Part shown: in pieces, positions 45,522 to 54,540 of the stretch
How the letters are laid out: every line of letters begins with the position of its first letter
Numbering within the stretch: position 1 is the first letter of the stretch
Source: a bacterium
Lineage (GTDB): Bacteria > 4484-113 > JAFGCY01
NCBI GenBank assembly: GCA_020440605.1
Contig: JAGRNT010000010.1
Coordinates: 62,001-126,000, forward strand
Direction: 5' to 3'
DNA: 64,000 bases
The notes under the pieces: model-generated
What the model saw: the letters and a program-made list of their open reading frames with translations, nothing else
Told to the model about the DNA's origin: nothing
Databases searched by the model: none
Made by a program: the position numbers and the translations under genes

Positions 45522-47069
45522 ATGCAGAAACTGCCACCACACCAGTATGCGCTGATCAAGGCTCTCGGTACTGAGCCCATCGACAGCAGCATCGAGAACC
45601 TGGCCCTGATCGCCGGGATCGACCAGGCGCTCGTCAGTGCCGCCGCCGTCGAGCTGTCCCGCGAGGGCCATGTCAGCGTCGACGAGCAGCCCTACCGCGA
45701 GGTCAGCCTCGGGGAGCTGGGCCAGGCGATCCAGCAGGGCGAGGCCGTGCTGCCCGAGCGCCTGATCGCGGAGGTGCTGGTCAGCCTCGGGGGCAGTGCC
45801 TCGATGAAGGATCTGGGCGGCAATCCGCGCCTGGCGGAGGCCGGAGTGGTTCCGGGCAAGTATGCCCGCGTGCTGGCCGAGCATGGCTGGGCGGATTTCG
45901 AGAAGGGCCAGCTCAGCATGAAGCCGGAGTACAGCGCACACGAACCGCCGGCCAGTGATGCCGAAGCCCTGATGGTGGCGATCCAGATCGCGGGCGGCAG
46001 CCTGACGCTGGACGCTGCGTCCGATGAACGCCACAAGCGCGGAGCGGATTTCCTCAAGGGCCGCAGGGAACTTGTCAACGTGCGGGAGCGCAGCCGCCGC
46101 TCGGTCGAGCTCACGCCAGGTGGCCGGAAGCTCGCGGAGGGCATTGCCAGCGGCGCTGTCACGGAGCTGGTCGAGGTGAATGAGCTGAGCCCGGAAATGC
46201 TCAGCGACGGCAGCTGGCGCAATGTGGAGTTCCGCCGCTACGACGTCAGCCTCGCCGCCGACACCCTGCATCCGGGCAAGACCCATCCGCTGATGCGCGT
46301 GATCGAGAAGGTGCGCCTGGCCTACCTCGAGCTGGGCTTCAGCGAGGCCGGCTGCGAAATGGCGGAGACCGCCTTCTGGGATTTCGACTGCCTGTTCCAG
46401 CCGCAGGACCACCCGGCGCGTGAGATGCAGGACACCTTCTACCTGAAGCAGCCGCGCAGCTACGAACTGCCGGAGGACAGCGGACTGGTTGACAGGATCC
46501 GCCGCACGCATGAGGACGGCGGTGACACCGGCAGCCTCGGCTGGCGCTACACATGGAGTGCGGAGCGTGCGGCCCAGGTGGTGCTGCGCACACACATGAC
46601 GGCCTCCTCAATCCGCGCCATCAGCCGCAGTCCGCAGGCCCCGCGCAAGGTCTTCAGCATCGGCCGCGTCTTCCGCCGCGAGACGGTTGACAACACGCAC
46701 CTGCCTGAGTTCCACCAGGTGGACGGGATCATCATCGACGAGCATGCCAGCCTGGCAACGCTGATGGGTACGCTCGGCAAGTTCTACGAGCGGCTCGGGA
46801 TCCATGACATCAAGCTCAAGCCGGCCTTCTTCCCCTACACCGAACCCTCGGTGGAGGTCCACATCAAGTGGGGCAACACCTGGATGGAGATGGGCGGCGC
46901 CGGGATCTTCCGGCCGGAGGTCACGCAGCCCTTCGGCGTGAAGCATCCCGTGCTGGCCTGGGGCCTCGGCGTGGAGCGTCTGGCAATGGCCTATTACGGC
47001 GTGCGCGTGATCAAGGACCTCTACCAGTCCGACCTCGGCTGGCTGCAGTCCGTGCCGCTGGAAGCCTGA
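45522..47069 (+). CDS. pheS: phenylalanine--tRNA ligase alpha subunit, archaeal/eukaryotic type
   Basis: Catalytic subunit of the heterotetrameric PheRS charging tRNA-Phe. At 515 aa it is far longer than the ~330-350 aa of ordinary bacterial PheS. The N-terminal ~200 residues are winged-helix modules (LPPHQYALIKALGT, ALVSAAAVELSREGHVSVDE) as in archaeal PheS, instead of the bacterial coiled coil. Class II motifs: motif 1 near LRVIEKV, motif 2 SIGRVFRRETVDNTHLPEFH, motif 3 PVLAWGLGVERLAM, and EVHIKWGNTWMEMGGAGIFR between. Spirochaetes are the known bacteria with this type. pheT is not adjacent: the next gene is on the other strand. Confidence 0.93.
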   Translation: MQKLPPHQYALIKALGTEPIDSSIENLALIAGIDQALVSAAAVELSREGHVSVDEQPYREVSLGELGQAIQQGEAVLPERLIAEVLVSLGGSASMKDLGGNPRLAEAGVVPGKYARVLAEHGWADFEKGQLSMKPEYSAHEPPASDAEALMVAIQIAGGSLTLDAASDERHKRGADFLKGRRELVNVRERSRRSVELTPGGRKLAEGIASGAVTELVEVNELSPEMLSDGSWRNVEFRRYDVSLAADTLHPGKTHPLMRVIEKVRLAYLELGFSEAGCEMAETAFWDFDCLFQPQDHPAREMQDTFYLKQPRSYELPEDSGLVDRIRRTHEDGGDTGSLGWRYTWSAERAAQVVLRTHMTASSIRAISRSPQAPRKVFSIGRVFRRETVDNTHLPEFHQVDGIIIDEHASLATLMGTLGKFYERLGIHDIKLKPAFFPYTEPSVEVHIKWGNTWMEMGGAGIFRPEVTQPFGVKHPVLAWGLGVERLAMAYYGVRVIKDLYQSDLGWLQSVPLEA

Positions 47070-47096
47070 GCTTTCAGGCCTGCTGGCAACTCCCGG

Positions 47097-50000
47097 CTAG
47101 GGCGCGGGGACACTGCGCATGCCGCTGCGGATCTGCCCCGTGCCTCCCACCGCATTCAGGTGGTCATAAAACAGGATCAGCTGGTCCTCGTCATCATTGA
47201 CCGTGAAGGCCACCGCATGGTGCTGCCAGGTCCAGCCCACGAGCTCGGGAGCACTCCAGCCTGCACCATCAGCGTCAGTCGCAGTGACGATGTAGACCGG
47301 CTCGGGTGCGCCGTCCGTACCGCCCTTGACACTGACCAGCACGGCGGGCCGGTTGGCACTGAGACCGAGGGAGAATGAGGCCGGGAAGCTGCCGTCCGGA
47401 GCGTCGATCACCACGGACTCCGTCGTGAAGCTGCTGCCGGCGGCATCATTGCCCTTCGAGAAGTAGATCCGGCCGTTCAGGCTGTCCTGGAAGGCGATCC
47501 AGGGTTCGTCCGCAATCATGGTGTCAACGCCGTAACCACGGTCATCCGTGCCGAACAACACGGTGTCGCCACCGGCCCAGGTCGCGCCGTTCTGGTCCTG
47601 CGCCGCCTGGAAACCCAGCCGGAAATTGCCGGCATTGCTGAGCTGCATGCCCACGGACGGTACCAGCTCCACGCCGTTGAAACTCAGCAGCAGCGAGAAG
47701 TAGTCCTCGTTGTTGGCAGGACCGAGATCCTGGAAGCTGCCCCAGGTGCTGCCGTCACCGGCCGTGGCCCGGATGTACTGGCCGCTGCCGTCCGTGGCAC
47801 TGGTGCTCAGGCGGCTGGCAATCGCCGGCCTGCCATTGACCGACAGCAGCGAGGGATGGCGGCCGATGTCGCCTGCGGTGCTGACGACGACCGGCGTGTT
47901 CCAGGTGGAGCCGTCGACGGCGGTACTGGTGCAGTACAGCAGATCGCCGTCATCCGGGAAGGGATTGTCAACGGCGTTGTAGAGGTAGTAGGCCACCGCC
48001 GGCACGCCGGACATGCTGGCCGCGCTCAGGTGTTCCTGCACGCCCTTGGCCTCGGCGATCTTGAACGGTGTGTTCCAGGCGGTGCCCTCGGTGTTGGAGG
48101 TCGAGGCGAAGTTCACGTGATAGAGGTCGTTGACACCGTTCTTGACGGCGAAGCCATCGCTGCCGCCGGCCGCACGGGAGGACCAGGCCACCTGGCCGGG
48201 GTTGCCCCGCACTGCACTGAGCTTCGCCACCTCGAAGGTGTTGGCGGTCGAGCCGATCGCACTGTACTGGTACTTGCCGCCGGGATCCACGACACTGACC
48301 GGGATGTCATCCGTGTTCTGTTCGAAGTCCGTGTCACGCACGGTGAGCGTGACGGTGTAGCTGCCGGGAGTGTAGTAGGCATGGTACACGCTCTGGTTGA
48401 TGTCCGTGATGTTCAGCACGCTCGTGCCGTCGCCGAAGCTCACGCTGAAGGACAACAGGCTGGTGCCGACCTTGAACTTGGTGTTCTTGGCGGTGAACTC
48501 CACCAGCAGCGGGAAGTCATTCTGCGTGCCCACGATCTCCAGCAGCGGTTCGGTCACGAGCTGGCCCGGATCCTGCACGTCCAGGTTGAGTTTGTCGGAG
48601 AGAATGGTCGGGCCATCGGAGTAGCTCGCGATCAGGAATGGTTCGTAGTTGCCAACCACCTGATAGGTGTACGGGACGCTGGTATCAGTTGTGGTTACGG
48701 CATTGCCATCGCCGAATTCATAGATGTACTGCGTCACCAGCTCGGGGAATTCCACATCCGCAGTGAAGTTCAGCTCGACGCCGACCAGACCGGGGCTGGT
48801 GTCAACCAGCAGGTCGACCTGGCGCTCGAAGCCGCAGCTGACCGTCACGGCCGCGCTCGTGTTCTGCTTGCCGTCGGTCCAGAAGGCCGTGACCGTGGCG
48901 TCATAGTCCTGCTTGACGCCGTACTCGTGCCAGACCGTACTTTCCGTGGAGTTGAGCTGGTTGCCATCCCCGAAGTCGTAGATGTAGTGGTCAATCAGCT
49001 CCGGTGACTCGGGATCGGCCGTGAAGGAAATCGGAGCAAGAATGGTGGTTTCCGTGGGGAACACATCGAGACCGATGGCACGCGCCCCGAGTGTGACCGT
49101 GATGCCGTCGCGGGCCAGCACGGCACCGGCAAACAGCAGCTGGAACTCTATCAGATGCTCCCCCACCCCGTTGATGTCAATGGAGAGCGGCGTACCCGGG
49201 TCATAGGCGTATGTACTGACAATGCCCGCGGGATCCGTGGCCTGGAACTGGCCGCGGAAGTTGCCGAATGAACTTTCCAGCCCGCCGATCCTGTCCCCCA
49301 GACCGTTGACAACGGCACCCAGGCCCCCGAGCTGCACACTGGTTTCACTGAACTGCAGCGCACCGGCGTAGTCCAGCTCCACCTGCGGCACTGCTGCTCC
49401 GGCTGTGTTGTGGATGTAGGCCAGGCTCGCGCTGCCCTGCTCACCGCTGTCGGATGTCACGCGCAGGCTGACATGCCCGAGATCCACATCCGCCGCAGTG
49501 GCATCGAATGTCGTGGCGGAGGCGGCACCTTCCTCATCGAAGATTCCGTCGCCATTGAAGTCCCATTCGTAGTTCGTGATGCTGCTGCCGCTACCGGGAC
49601 TGAGCAGCCCCGCGCTGAGCGTGAGCTGCGTACCGAGGTTGCCGCTGATTGCCGGACTGATTTCCAGCGTGGGTTCCGGCGGATTGCTGAAGGGATCATG
49701 CACGCTGACGGTGAAGCTGCGGCTGAATACGCCCTTCACAAGACTCGCGGCACGCGGGGCCGCTTCCGGGGCACTGCGGAAGCTCAGGCTGGCAATGTAC
49801 TGACCTGCCGCCGCATAGGCATGCGTCGTGCTGGCAACCGAGAAATCGCCACTCAGGCTGAGCGGCAGGCTCTGGGGCTCAGAGCCGTCACCGAAGTCGA
49901 TCAGCGCTTCTGTGATCACGCTGTCCGCATCCAGGGCATTGACGAAGAAGCTGACTTCCTCAGAGGTAGCGGACTGCAGCGGATAGGCCTGGGCATTGAG

Positions 50001-51071
50001 GGACATCACGGGCTGGCCTTCAGTCTCAAATGCCAGCGGCGCGGAAGGCTTGTCAACAAGCGGGCTGGCCCCGTTGCTGCCGCTGAATTCCGTCCAGACC
50101 AGCGGAGCAGGGCTGACACTGTCAATCTCGAAGCCTGCGCTGAACCAGAGGCGGTCCGCGCTGCTGACACCCTGGGCATCGCCGAAGGCAAACTCGCTGA
50201 TCAGCTGGCCGCTGCCGGAGTCGAGCGCGGCCTGATCCCCGGCCAGCGCGGACACGGAAGTGAAGCTGTTCTGAAAGTTGGCACCGATCACGGAGATGTC
50301 GGCGATGTTGATCTCACCGTTGGCATCGCCGTCCACCACAGTTTCCACGCTGCCGAGCGCGAAGGGGGCCTTCTTGCCGAAATGCACCGCCAGCGGCGTG
50401 AGGTCGGCCAGGTTGACCTGGCTGTTCTGGTCGTAGTCACCGGGCAGCTGGTAGGGAATCAGCACCCGGAAGTTCTGGCCCGGTTCGTCCGTGCTGATCA
50501 GCTCGAAGCTCTGGGCCGGCGGAGCAACCCGCACGGCCTTCGCTTGCGGCTGGCTGTTGTCAGCCGGGTCAAAGGCGTGCCTGGCAAAGCGCAGCTCTGC
50601 GAGCACACCGCTGCCACTGAAGCCAGCCTGGGCCAGGGGGTCCAGCAGCACGCGGCCGTAGTGCAGCTCGCCGGGGTCCGCCAGCAGGGGCAGTTCCAGT
50701 GCCTCTGCAGTGAGCACTCCGGAAGCATCGGCGCTGATGGGGCTGTAGTTGTGTGAATCATACTCCACTGAGAAGTACAGGGCCCGCAGAGATTCCACAT
50801 TGTCAGCAATCACGTGCAGCGTGCTGGCTGACTCGGTCTCAGACAGCTCCAGACGGAGGCCATCAAGCCTGGTATCCCCCAGCCTGCTGCCCTCATTCAG
50901 GTACAGCGCGAAGCGCTCGAGTACCGCATCCGGCACGGCCGGTTCAGGCGCGGGCGGCGCGGGACTGCCCGCCTGGATCTGATCCAGATTGTCGTTGTTC
51001 CCGCCGCAGGCTGCCAGCAGCAGCAGGCAGCAGAGAATGCCGGAGTAGATCGATGTCAGTCGCAGATGCAT
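47097..51071 (-). CDS. 1324-aa lipoprotein: cohesin-like domain, dockerin, PKD repeats, seven-bladed propeller
   Basis: A lipoprotein (LLLAAC). The N-terminal ~170 residues resemble a cohesin-type beta-sandwich (LHVIADNVESLRALYFSVEY). Next comes a dockerin-like calcium pair at ~205-265: GDYDQNSQVNLADLTPLAVH and VDGDANGEINIADISVIGAN. PKD-like and Ig-like units then fill the middle (ALIDFGDGSEPQSLPL, YEWDFNGDGIFDEEG, YIYDFGDGNQLN, YIYEFGDGNAV). The last ~400 residues hold seven diverged propeller repeats, e.g. MSGVPAVAYYLYN and VNGRPAIASRL. TATAAT is 30 nt upstream with a TAGGGCCC leader. Most likely a surface scaffold or adhesin; cohesin and dockerin in one protein suggest cell-cell or self-assembly contacts. 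Confidence 0.82.
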   Translation of the reverse strand: MHLRLTSIYSGILCCLLLLAACGGNNDNLDQIQAGSPAPPAPEPAVPDAVLERFALYLNEGSRLGDTRLDGLRLELSETESASTLHVIADNVESLRALYFSVEYDSHNYSPISADASGVLTAEALELPLLADPGELHYGRVLLDPLAQAGFSGSGVLAELRFARHAFDPADNSQPQAKAVRVAPPAQSFELISTDEPGQNFRVLIPYQLPGDYDQNSQVNLADLTPLAVHFGKKAPFALGSVETVVDGDANGEINIADISVIGANFQNSFTSVSALAGDQAALDSGSGQLISEFAFGDAQGVSSADRLWFSAGFEIDSVSPAPLVWTEFSGSNGASPLVDKPSAPLAFETEGQPVMSLNAQAYPLQSATSEEVSFFVNALDADSVITEALIDFGDGSEPQSLPLSLSGDFSVASTTHAYAAAGQYIASLSFRSAPEAAPRAASLVKGVFSRSFTVSVHDPFSNPPEPTLEISPAISGNLGTQLTLSAGLLSPGSGSSITNYEWDFNGDGIFDEEGAASATTFDATAADVDLGHVSLRVTSDSGEQGSASLAYIHNTAGAAVPQVELDYAGALQFSETSVQLGGLGAVVNGLGDRIGGLESSFGNFRGQFQATDPAGIVSTYAYDPGTPLSIDINGVGEHLIEFQLLFAGAVLARDGITVTLGARAIGLDVFPTETTILAPISFTADPESPELIDHYIYDFGDGNQLNSTESTVWHEYGVKQDYDATVTAFWTDGKQNTSAAVTVSCGFERQVDLLVDTSPGLVGVELNFTADVEFPELVTQYIYEFGDGNAVTTTDTSVPYTYQVVGNYEPFLIASYSDGPTILSDKLNLDVQDPGQLVTEPLLEIVGTQNDFPLLVEFTAKNTKFKVGTSLLSFSVSFGDGTSVLNITDINQSVYHAYYTPGSYTVTLTVRDTDFEQNTDDIPVSVVDPGGKYQYSAIGSTANTFEVAKLSAVRGNPGQVAWSSRAAGGSDGFAVKNGVNDLYHVNFASTSNTEGTAWNTPFKIAEAKGVQEHLSAASMSGVPAVAYYLYNAVDNPFPDDGDLLYCTSTAVDGSTWNTPVVVSTAGDIGRHPSLLSVNGRPAIASRLSTSATDGSGQYIRATAGDGSTWGSFQDLGPANNEDYFSLLLSFNGVELVPSVGMQLSNAGNFRLGFQAAQDQNGATWAGGDTVLFGTDDRGYGVDTMIADEPWIAFQDSLNGRIYFSKGNDAAGSSFTTESVVIDAPDGSFPASFSLGLSANRPAVLVSVKGGTDGAPEPVYIVTATDADGAGWSAPELVGWTWQHHAVAFTVNDDEDQLILFYDHLNAVGGTGQIRSGMRSVPAP

Positions 51072-51101
51072 GAGGGCCCTACCGGTAGTTGATCACAAGA
51101 G

Positions 51102-51107
51102 ATTATA
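51102..51107 (-). promoter_or_regulatory. -10 element of the 1324-aa lipoprotein gene
   Basis: TATAAT on the minus strand, 30 nt before ATG 51071. Confidence 0.5.
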
Positions 51108-51193
51108 AGGTAGTTAAACGATGCCCGCCGGAGCCAGATAGTGTGCAGTCCGTGTTTCGCGACACAGCGCGCAAAGTGTTACGCCCGCCCGCC

Positions 51194-51286
51194 TCAGTGG
51201 CCCAGCAGTTTCGTCACCAGCCAGTAGATCCCCAGACCGAGGAACAGCCAGCAGGACGGTCACATATGGCTCAGGATGTTCTTCAT
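51194..51286 (-). pseudogene. putative tiny membrane ORF with an in-frame TGA
   Basis: From ATG 51286 the frame reads MKNILSHM, TGA (51260-51262), PSCWLFLGLGIYWLVTKLLGH, stop. The part after the TGA is strongly membrane-like and ends in a basic tail typical of small single-span proteins, so the frame looks like a real gene broken at codon 9. TATCAC lies 7 nt before the ATG, a poor match to the local -10 pattern. The evidence is weak because the ORF is only 30 codons. Confidence 0.25.
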
Positions 51287-51333
51287 ATCTGTAGTGATAC
51301 CTCAACTAGGTGAACTTCCAGTTGTCCTTCTTA

Positions 51334-52077
51334 TCATTTGGCAAAGTGGCCTTGTTTGCTGTCCCAGAGATAGTAGTCGTGCAGCGCCTGGTAATTGATG
51401 GCAATTCCTGCCTGCTCCGCATAGAATTCAAGCAAGGTTCCAGCAGCCTGTTTGTCAATCAGCAATTCCTTTCGGACGGATTGCGGACTGATCAACTCGA
51501 TTGACAGAGACTTTGCATGAAACAGACAGGGCCAGATTGCCGAATCCCAATGCCAGCCCTTGCTTCCGTCAAAACAGAGTTCAAGACAAATCATGCCGTT
51601 CAGTGCTGACTCAAGATCAGGCCGCCTACAGAATGTCTTGCTACCAGCGTATGACCCAGTTTCCTGCTGAATGAAGACATGCCGGAACAATGTCAGCTGA
51701 GGAAGGGGGACCTGCGCATCAGGATTGGCTTCAGCATACTGCTGTTGCATGCCGCTGAAATCCATCACTTGGGAAATCCGGATGGCACAATCCTCATTCC
51801 AGTCTGTCGTGGTCATTCTGATTGCCAGAATCAGGTGTGGATTACCGCCACTCCTGAGGTTGCTGACCACGAGGAAATCAGCAACTGCTTCAGCATTATC
51901 CGAGCTTACTCGATGGTCAACCAGTGCCGCATAGTGCAGGACCTCCAGATCCGGCGTACAGCACTCAATAGGCTCTACACCTTGCGGATACCCTTCCCCT
52001 GCCAGCGCGAATGAATCAGACATTTGCATTAAGGCGGACGCAGCAAACATTGCGGCAGCTGATGCAATGCGAGACAT
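51334..52077 (-). CDS. hypothetical protein coupled to the TolB-like gene
   Basis: A 247-aa protein without a recognised domain. The N-terminus (MSRIASAAAMFAASALMQMS) looks like a weak signal peptide or membrane anchor. Six cysteines, including a CC pair at ~38, suggest disulfides. The ATG overlaps the stop of the upstream TolB-like gene (TGATG), so translation is coupled and the two proteins probably work together. GC content is visibly lower than in the surrounding genes, which may reflect later acquisition. Confidence 0.7.
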   Translation of the reverse strand: MSRIASAAAMFAASALMQMSDSFALAGEGYPQGVEPIECCTPDLEVLHYAALVDHRVSSDNAEAVADFLVVSNLRSGGNPHLILAIRMTTTDWNEDCAIRISQVMDFSGMQQQYAEANPDAQVPLPQLTLFRHVFIQQETGSYAGSKTFCRRPDLESALNGMICLELCFDGSKGWHWDSAIWPCLFHAKSLSIELISPQSVRKELLIDKQAAGTLLEFYAEQAGIAINYQALHDYYLWDSKQGHFAK

Positions 52078-52991
52078 CAGTCCTCATCCACACTTAGCAT
52101 GGCAGTGAAGATGTCGTAGGTCTTCTCCTCATCCGCCAGCTCAGTGCCGAGCTTCTTGGAACTCCAGGCAAGATGCAGCTGGCCCTTGCCATCGCGATAC
52201 GGGAACGGGTGCTTGTCATTGTGCCGGCCATCGGTGAGCTTCAGGCGCTCGCCCGTAGGCAGGTGCATCAGCTCGATGTGGCGGATGCGGCTTTCGTTGT
52301 CACGGTGGTGGAAGCTGATCACTTCGTCGTCAATGTAGAAGGGATGCTTGTCCTGGTGCTCATCAGCGGTCAGCTGGCGGATCTCACCGCTCTCGATGCC
52401 GATCTCATACAGGTTGACAACGGGTGTCTCCGCACCGCCCGTCCCTTCATAGACGTGGTAGACCAGGCGCTGGCCATCAGGGCTGAACACCGGATGGCAG
52501 TTGTTGCGGCCGGCCGGACCATCCGTCAGTTTGCGACGCTCCCCGCTGGCCAGATCCATGATCCAGAGCTGGTAGGTCTCCGGCGTGCCCTCATCGGAGA
52601 AGTAGGCCAGCCGGGAGGCATCGGCATCGAAACAGGGGTGCTTGTAGTTGAAGACAGCGTCCTCCAGCAGTGCCAGATGCTTCAGCTCCTGCAGGATGTC
52701 ACTCTGTACGATCCGCCAGGGGCTGGAACTGCCGTCCTGCTGCCGCCAGGCGATCTTCCGTCCGGCGGGATGCCAGGCCGGCTGGGTGTTGTTGCCGTCA
52801 CCGCGGCTCAGGCGGCGGATGAAGCGGCCCTCGATGCTCAGGAGCACGATCGAGATATGCCCGTAGTCCCCGCTGTAGCAGGCCAGCATCGTGCCGTCCG
52901 GGGAAACCGCCGGATGTTCATGGTCGGTCAGCCCGCCGGTCAGGCGCTGCGGCTCACCGAGTTTCAGTCTGCGAAAGTCCCTGATTTCCAC
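52077..52991 (-). CDS. TolB-like (PD40/WD40) beta-propeller protein
   Basis: A 304-aa predicted propeller with repeated PD40 motifs: HEHPAVSPDGTMLACYSGDY, TQPAWHPAGRKIAWRQ, KHPCFDADASRLAYFSDEG, NCHPVFSPDGQRLVYHVYEG, DKHPFYIDDEVISFHH and DKHPFPYRDGKGQLHLAW. Six blades are visible. No signal peptide or membrane span, so it is probably cytoplasmic, unlike the periplasmic TolB of Pal systems. GTG 52991 lies 6 nt after TAGAAT. Overlap with the next gene indicates an operon. No tol or pal gene is nearby, so a TolB function in envelope integrity is not implied. Confidence 0.8.
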   Translation of the reverse strand: MEIRDFRRLKLGEPQRLTGGLTDHEHPAVSPDGTMLACYSGDYGHISIVLLSIEGRFIRRLSRGDGNNTQPAWHPAGRKIAWRQQDGSSSPWRIVQSDILQELKHLALLEDAVFNYKHPCFDADASRLAYFSDEGTPETYQLWIMDLASGERRKLTDGPAGRNNCHPVFSPDGQRLVYHVYEGTGGAETPVVNLYEIGIESGEIRQLTADEHQDKHPFYIDDEVISFHHRDNESRIRHIELMHLPTGERLKLTDGRHNDKHPFPYRDGKGQLHLAWSSKKLGTELADEEKTYDIFTAMLSVDED

Positions 52992-52997
52992 TCTGTG

Positions 52998-53003
52998 ATT
53001 CTA
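52998..53003 (-). promoter_or_regulatory. -10 element of the TolB-like gene, leaderless type
   Basis: TAGAAT on the minus strand, 6 nt (CACAGA) before the GTG at 52991. Confidence 0.55.
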
Positions 53004-53145
53004 TCCCGCGCCGAAAGTCAAATTTGTGTCCATGCGGCACACTGTGGCAGTGATTTCCCGCATAATAGACTGGCCGGAGCTGACCTGGCCGCTGAATCAT
53101 TCAGCGGACTCGCGTGGTAGCATACCGGCGCGGAGGATCAAGAAC

Positions 53146-53757
53146 ATGGCATACGTACCGGTAGTAATTGAGCAGTCCAATTTCGGCGAGCGCGCCTATG
53201 ACATCTACAGCCGCCTGCTGAAGGACCGCATCATCTTCATCGGGGCACCGATCGGCGACCAGCTCGCAAATGCCGTGATCGCGCAGCTGCTCTTCCTGGA
53301 GAAGGAGGACAGCACCAAGGACATCGACATCTACATCAACAGCCCCGGCGGATCGGTGATCGACGGCCTGGCGATCTATGACACGATGCAGCTCATCAAG
53401 CCCAACGTCTCCACGATCTGCGTCGGTCTGGCTGCCAGCATGGGCGCGATCCTGCTGGCCGGCGGCACGAAGGGCAAGCGCTACATCCTCCCCAACAGCA
53501 AGGTGATGATCCACCAGCCCTGGGGCGGATTCCAGGGCCAGGCCTCGGATATTGCAATCCACGCCAAGCAGATGCAGGATACGAAGAAGCGGCTTAATGA
53601 AATCCTCGCGAAGCACAGTGGCCAGGAGCTCAGCAAGGTTGAGGTGGATACCGACCGCGACCACTTCATGACACCTCAGGAAGCCAAGGACTACGGCCTG
53701 ATCGACATGATCTTCGAGTCCGAACCCCTCGCTCCGGCCCCTTCTGACAAGGGCTGA
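53146..53757 (+). CDS. clpP: ATP-dependent Clp protease proteolytic subunit
   Basis: Tetradecameric serine protease working with ClpX/ClpA-type unfoldases. The 203-aa product has the catalytic triad Ser98 (GLAASMGA), His123 (MIHQPWGG) and Asp172 (DTDRDHFM), plus [11 protein letters not shown] and the C-terminal [14 protein letters not shown] 53146 has GGAGG 10 nt upstream, so it is not leaderless; the open frame before it is not gene-like. Neighbouring clpX or tig is absent. A strong terminator follows at 53785. Confidence 0.97.
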   Translation: MAYVPVVIEQSNFGERAYDIYSRLLKDRIIFIGAPIGDQLANAVIAQLLFLEKEDSTKDIDIYINSPGGSVIDGLAIYDTMQLIKPNVSTICVGLAASMGAILLAGGTKGKRYILPNSKVMIHQPWGGFQGQASDIAIHAKQMQDTKKRLNEILAKHSGQELSKVEVDTDRDHFMTPQEAKDYGLIDMIFESEPLAPAPSDKG

Positions 53758-53784
53758 TTCAACACAAACACGCATTCGAAACAC

Positions 53785-53810
53785 AAAGGGTCCCTGCGGG
53801 GACCCTTTTT
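53785..53810 (+). terminator. rho-independent terminator of clpP
   Basis: Seven-base-pair GC stem GGGTCCC/GGGACCC (53788-53794 and 53799-53805) with a 4-nt loop, followed by a run of five T (TTTTT). Near-perfect terminator. Confidence 0.9.
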
Positions 53811-53907
53811 CTATACATACGAATAGTATAAATCATTAAATTTGAAGTTTATCGATTATTAATCTCAATTTGATCTTTGCAATTCTGTTAGACTGTTAGA
53901 GTCTTAG

Positions 53908-53924
53908 ACATACACCTTGTATGT
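53908..53924. promoter_or_regulatory. small palindrome in the AT-rich region before the zinc-ribbon gene
   Basis: ACATAC-ACCTT-GTATGT, perfect 6-bp arms, ~30 nt before ATG 53955, in an AT-rich stretch (53811-53954) unlike the rest of the window. Could be an operator; no known class recognised. Confidence 0.3.
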
Positions 53925-53954
53925 TGCTTTGATTTCTGGACCGTTGGTACTTAT

Positions 53955-54311
53955 ATGAACAATCCAAAGCATTGCGTAAGCTGCAATAAGCCGCTGCCTG
54001 TTGGTGCACCGGGCGAAAAATGCTCCCTGTGTGCAATCGGGCTGCGACCTGCGAGTGAGTCCCGGGGCCCCGTCTCGACCGAGCGCGATACGCGCAAGGT
54101 GCAGAGCCGCGTGCTGTCCGGCAAGGCCTGCCCGCACTGTGAAGCCGAACTGACCCTGCTCGATGTGAGCATGGGCAACTGCAGTATCTGCAACGGCTTC
54201 TTCAGCAGCGAGGGGCTGCGCGACTTCTCTCCGGAGAACAAGCAGGTCAAGGACATCGCCGGTGCCAGCCGCCATTCGCGGATCTGGCCCGATGACGCCC
54301 CGATCTGGTAG
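53955..54311 (+). CDS. double zinc-ribbon protein of unknown function
   Basis: A 118-aa protein with four CxxC pairs, two per zinc ribbon: CVSC/CSLC at ~7-27 and CPHC/CSIC at ~59-78. The C-terminal part (RIWPDDAPIW) is short and acidic. Such ribbons occur in nucleic-acid-binding and assembly factors, and the second ribbon resembles a TFIIB/zf-type fold (ACPHCEAELTLLDVSMGNCS). It sits alone between clpP and nadA. No family is recognised with certainty. Confidence 0.65.
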   Translation: MNNPKHCVSCNKPLPVGAPGEKCSLCAIGLRPASESRGPVSTERDTRKVQSRVLSGKACPHCEAELTLLDVSMGNCSICNGFFSSEGLRDFSPENKQVKDIAGASRHSRIWPDDAPIW

Positions 54312-54540
54312 ATCAGCAGCTTAGCCAAGCACAACTTCTTGCGTCCCGGGGCTGTAGGCCTGATGTGCTGTGCATACATGCAGAACAGCACTTCGCAGTC
54401 CCAGGCGAATACTGAGAGGCAGCCAGATGCCTTCCCTCAGCTCGTCATCATTGTCATGGCATGTCCAGCCAGCATTGCTGATTAAGGTCAATTAATGCAA
54501 TGCGGTCTACGTGGCTGCAGCTGGATAATCGAACAGCGTC
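54312..54540. other. 229-bp intergenic region between the zinc-ribbon gene and nadA
   Basis: Convergent 3' ends flank it. I see no gene, no strong terminator hairpin and no tRNA-like structure. Confidence 0.4.
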
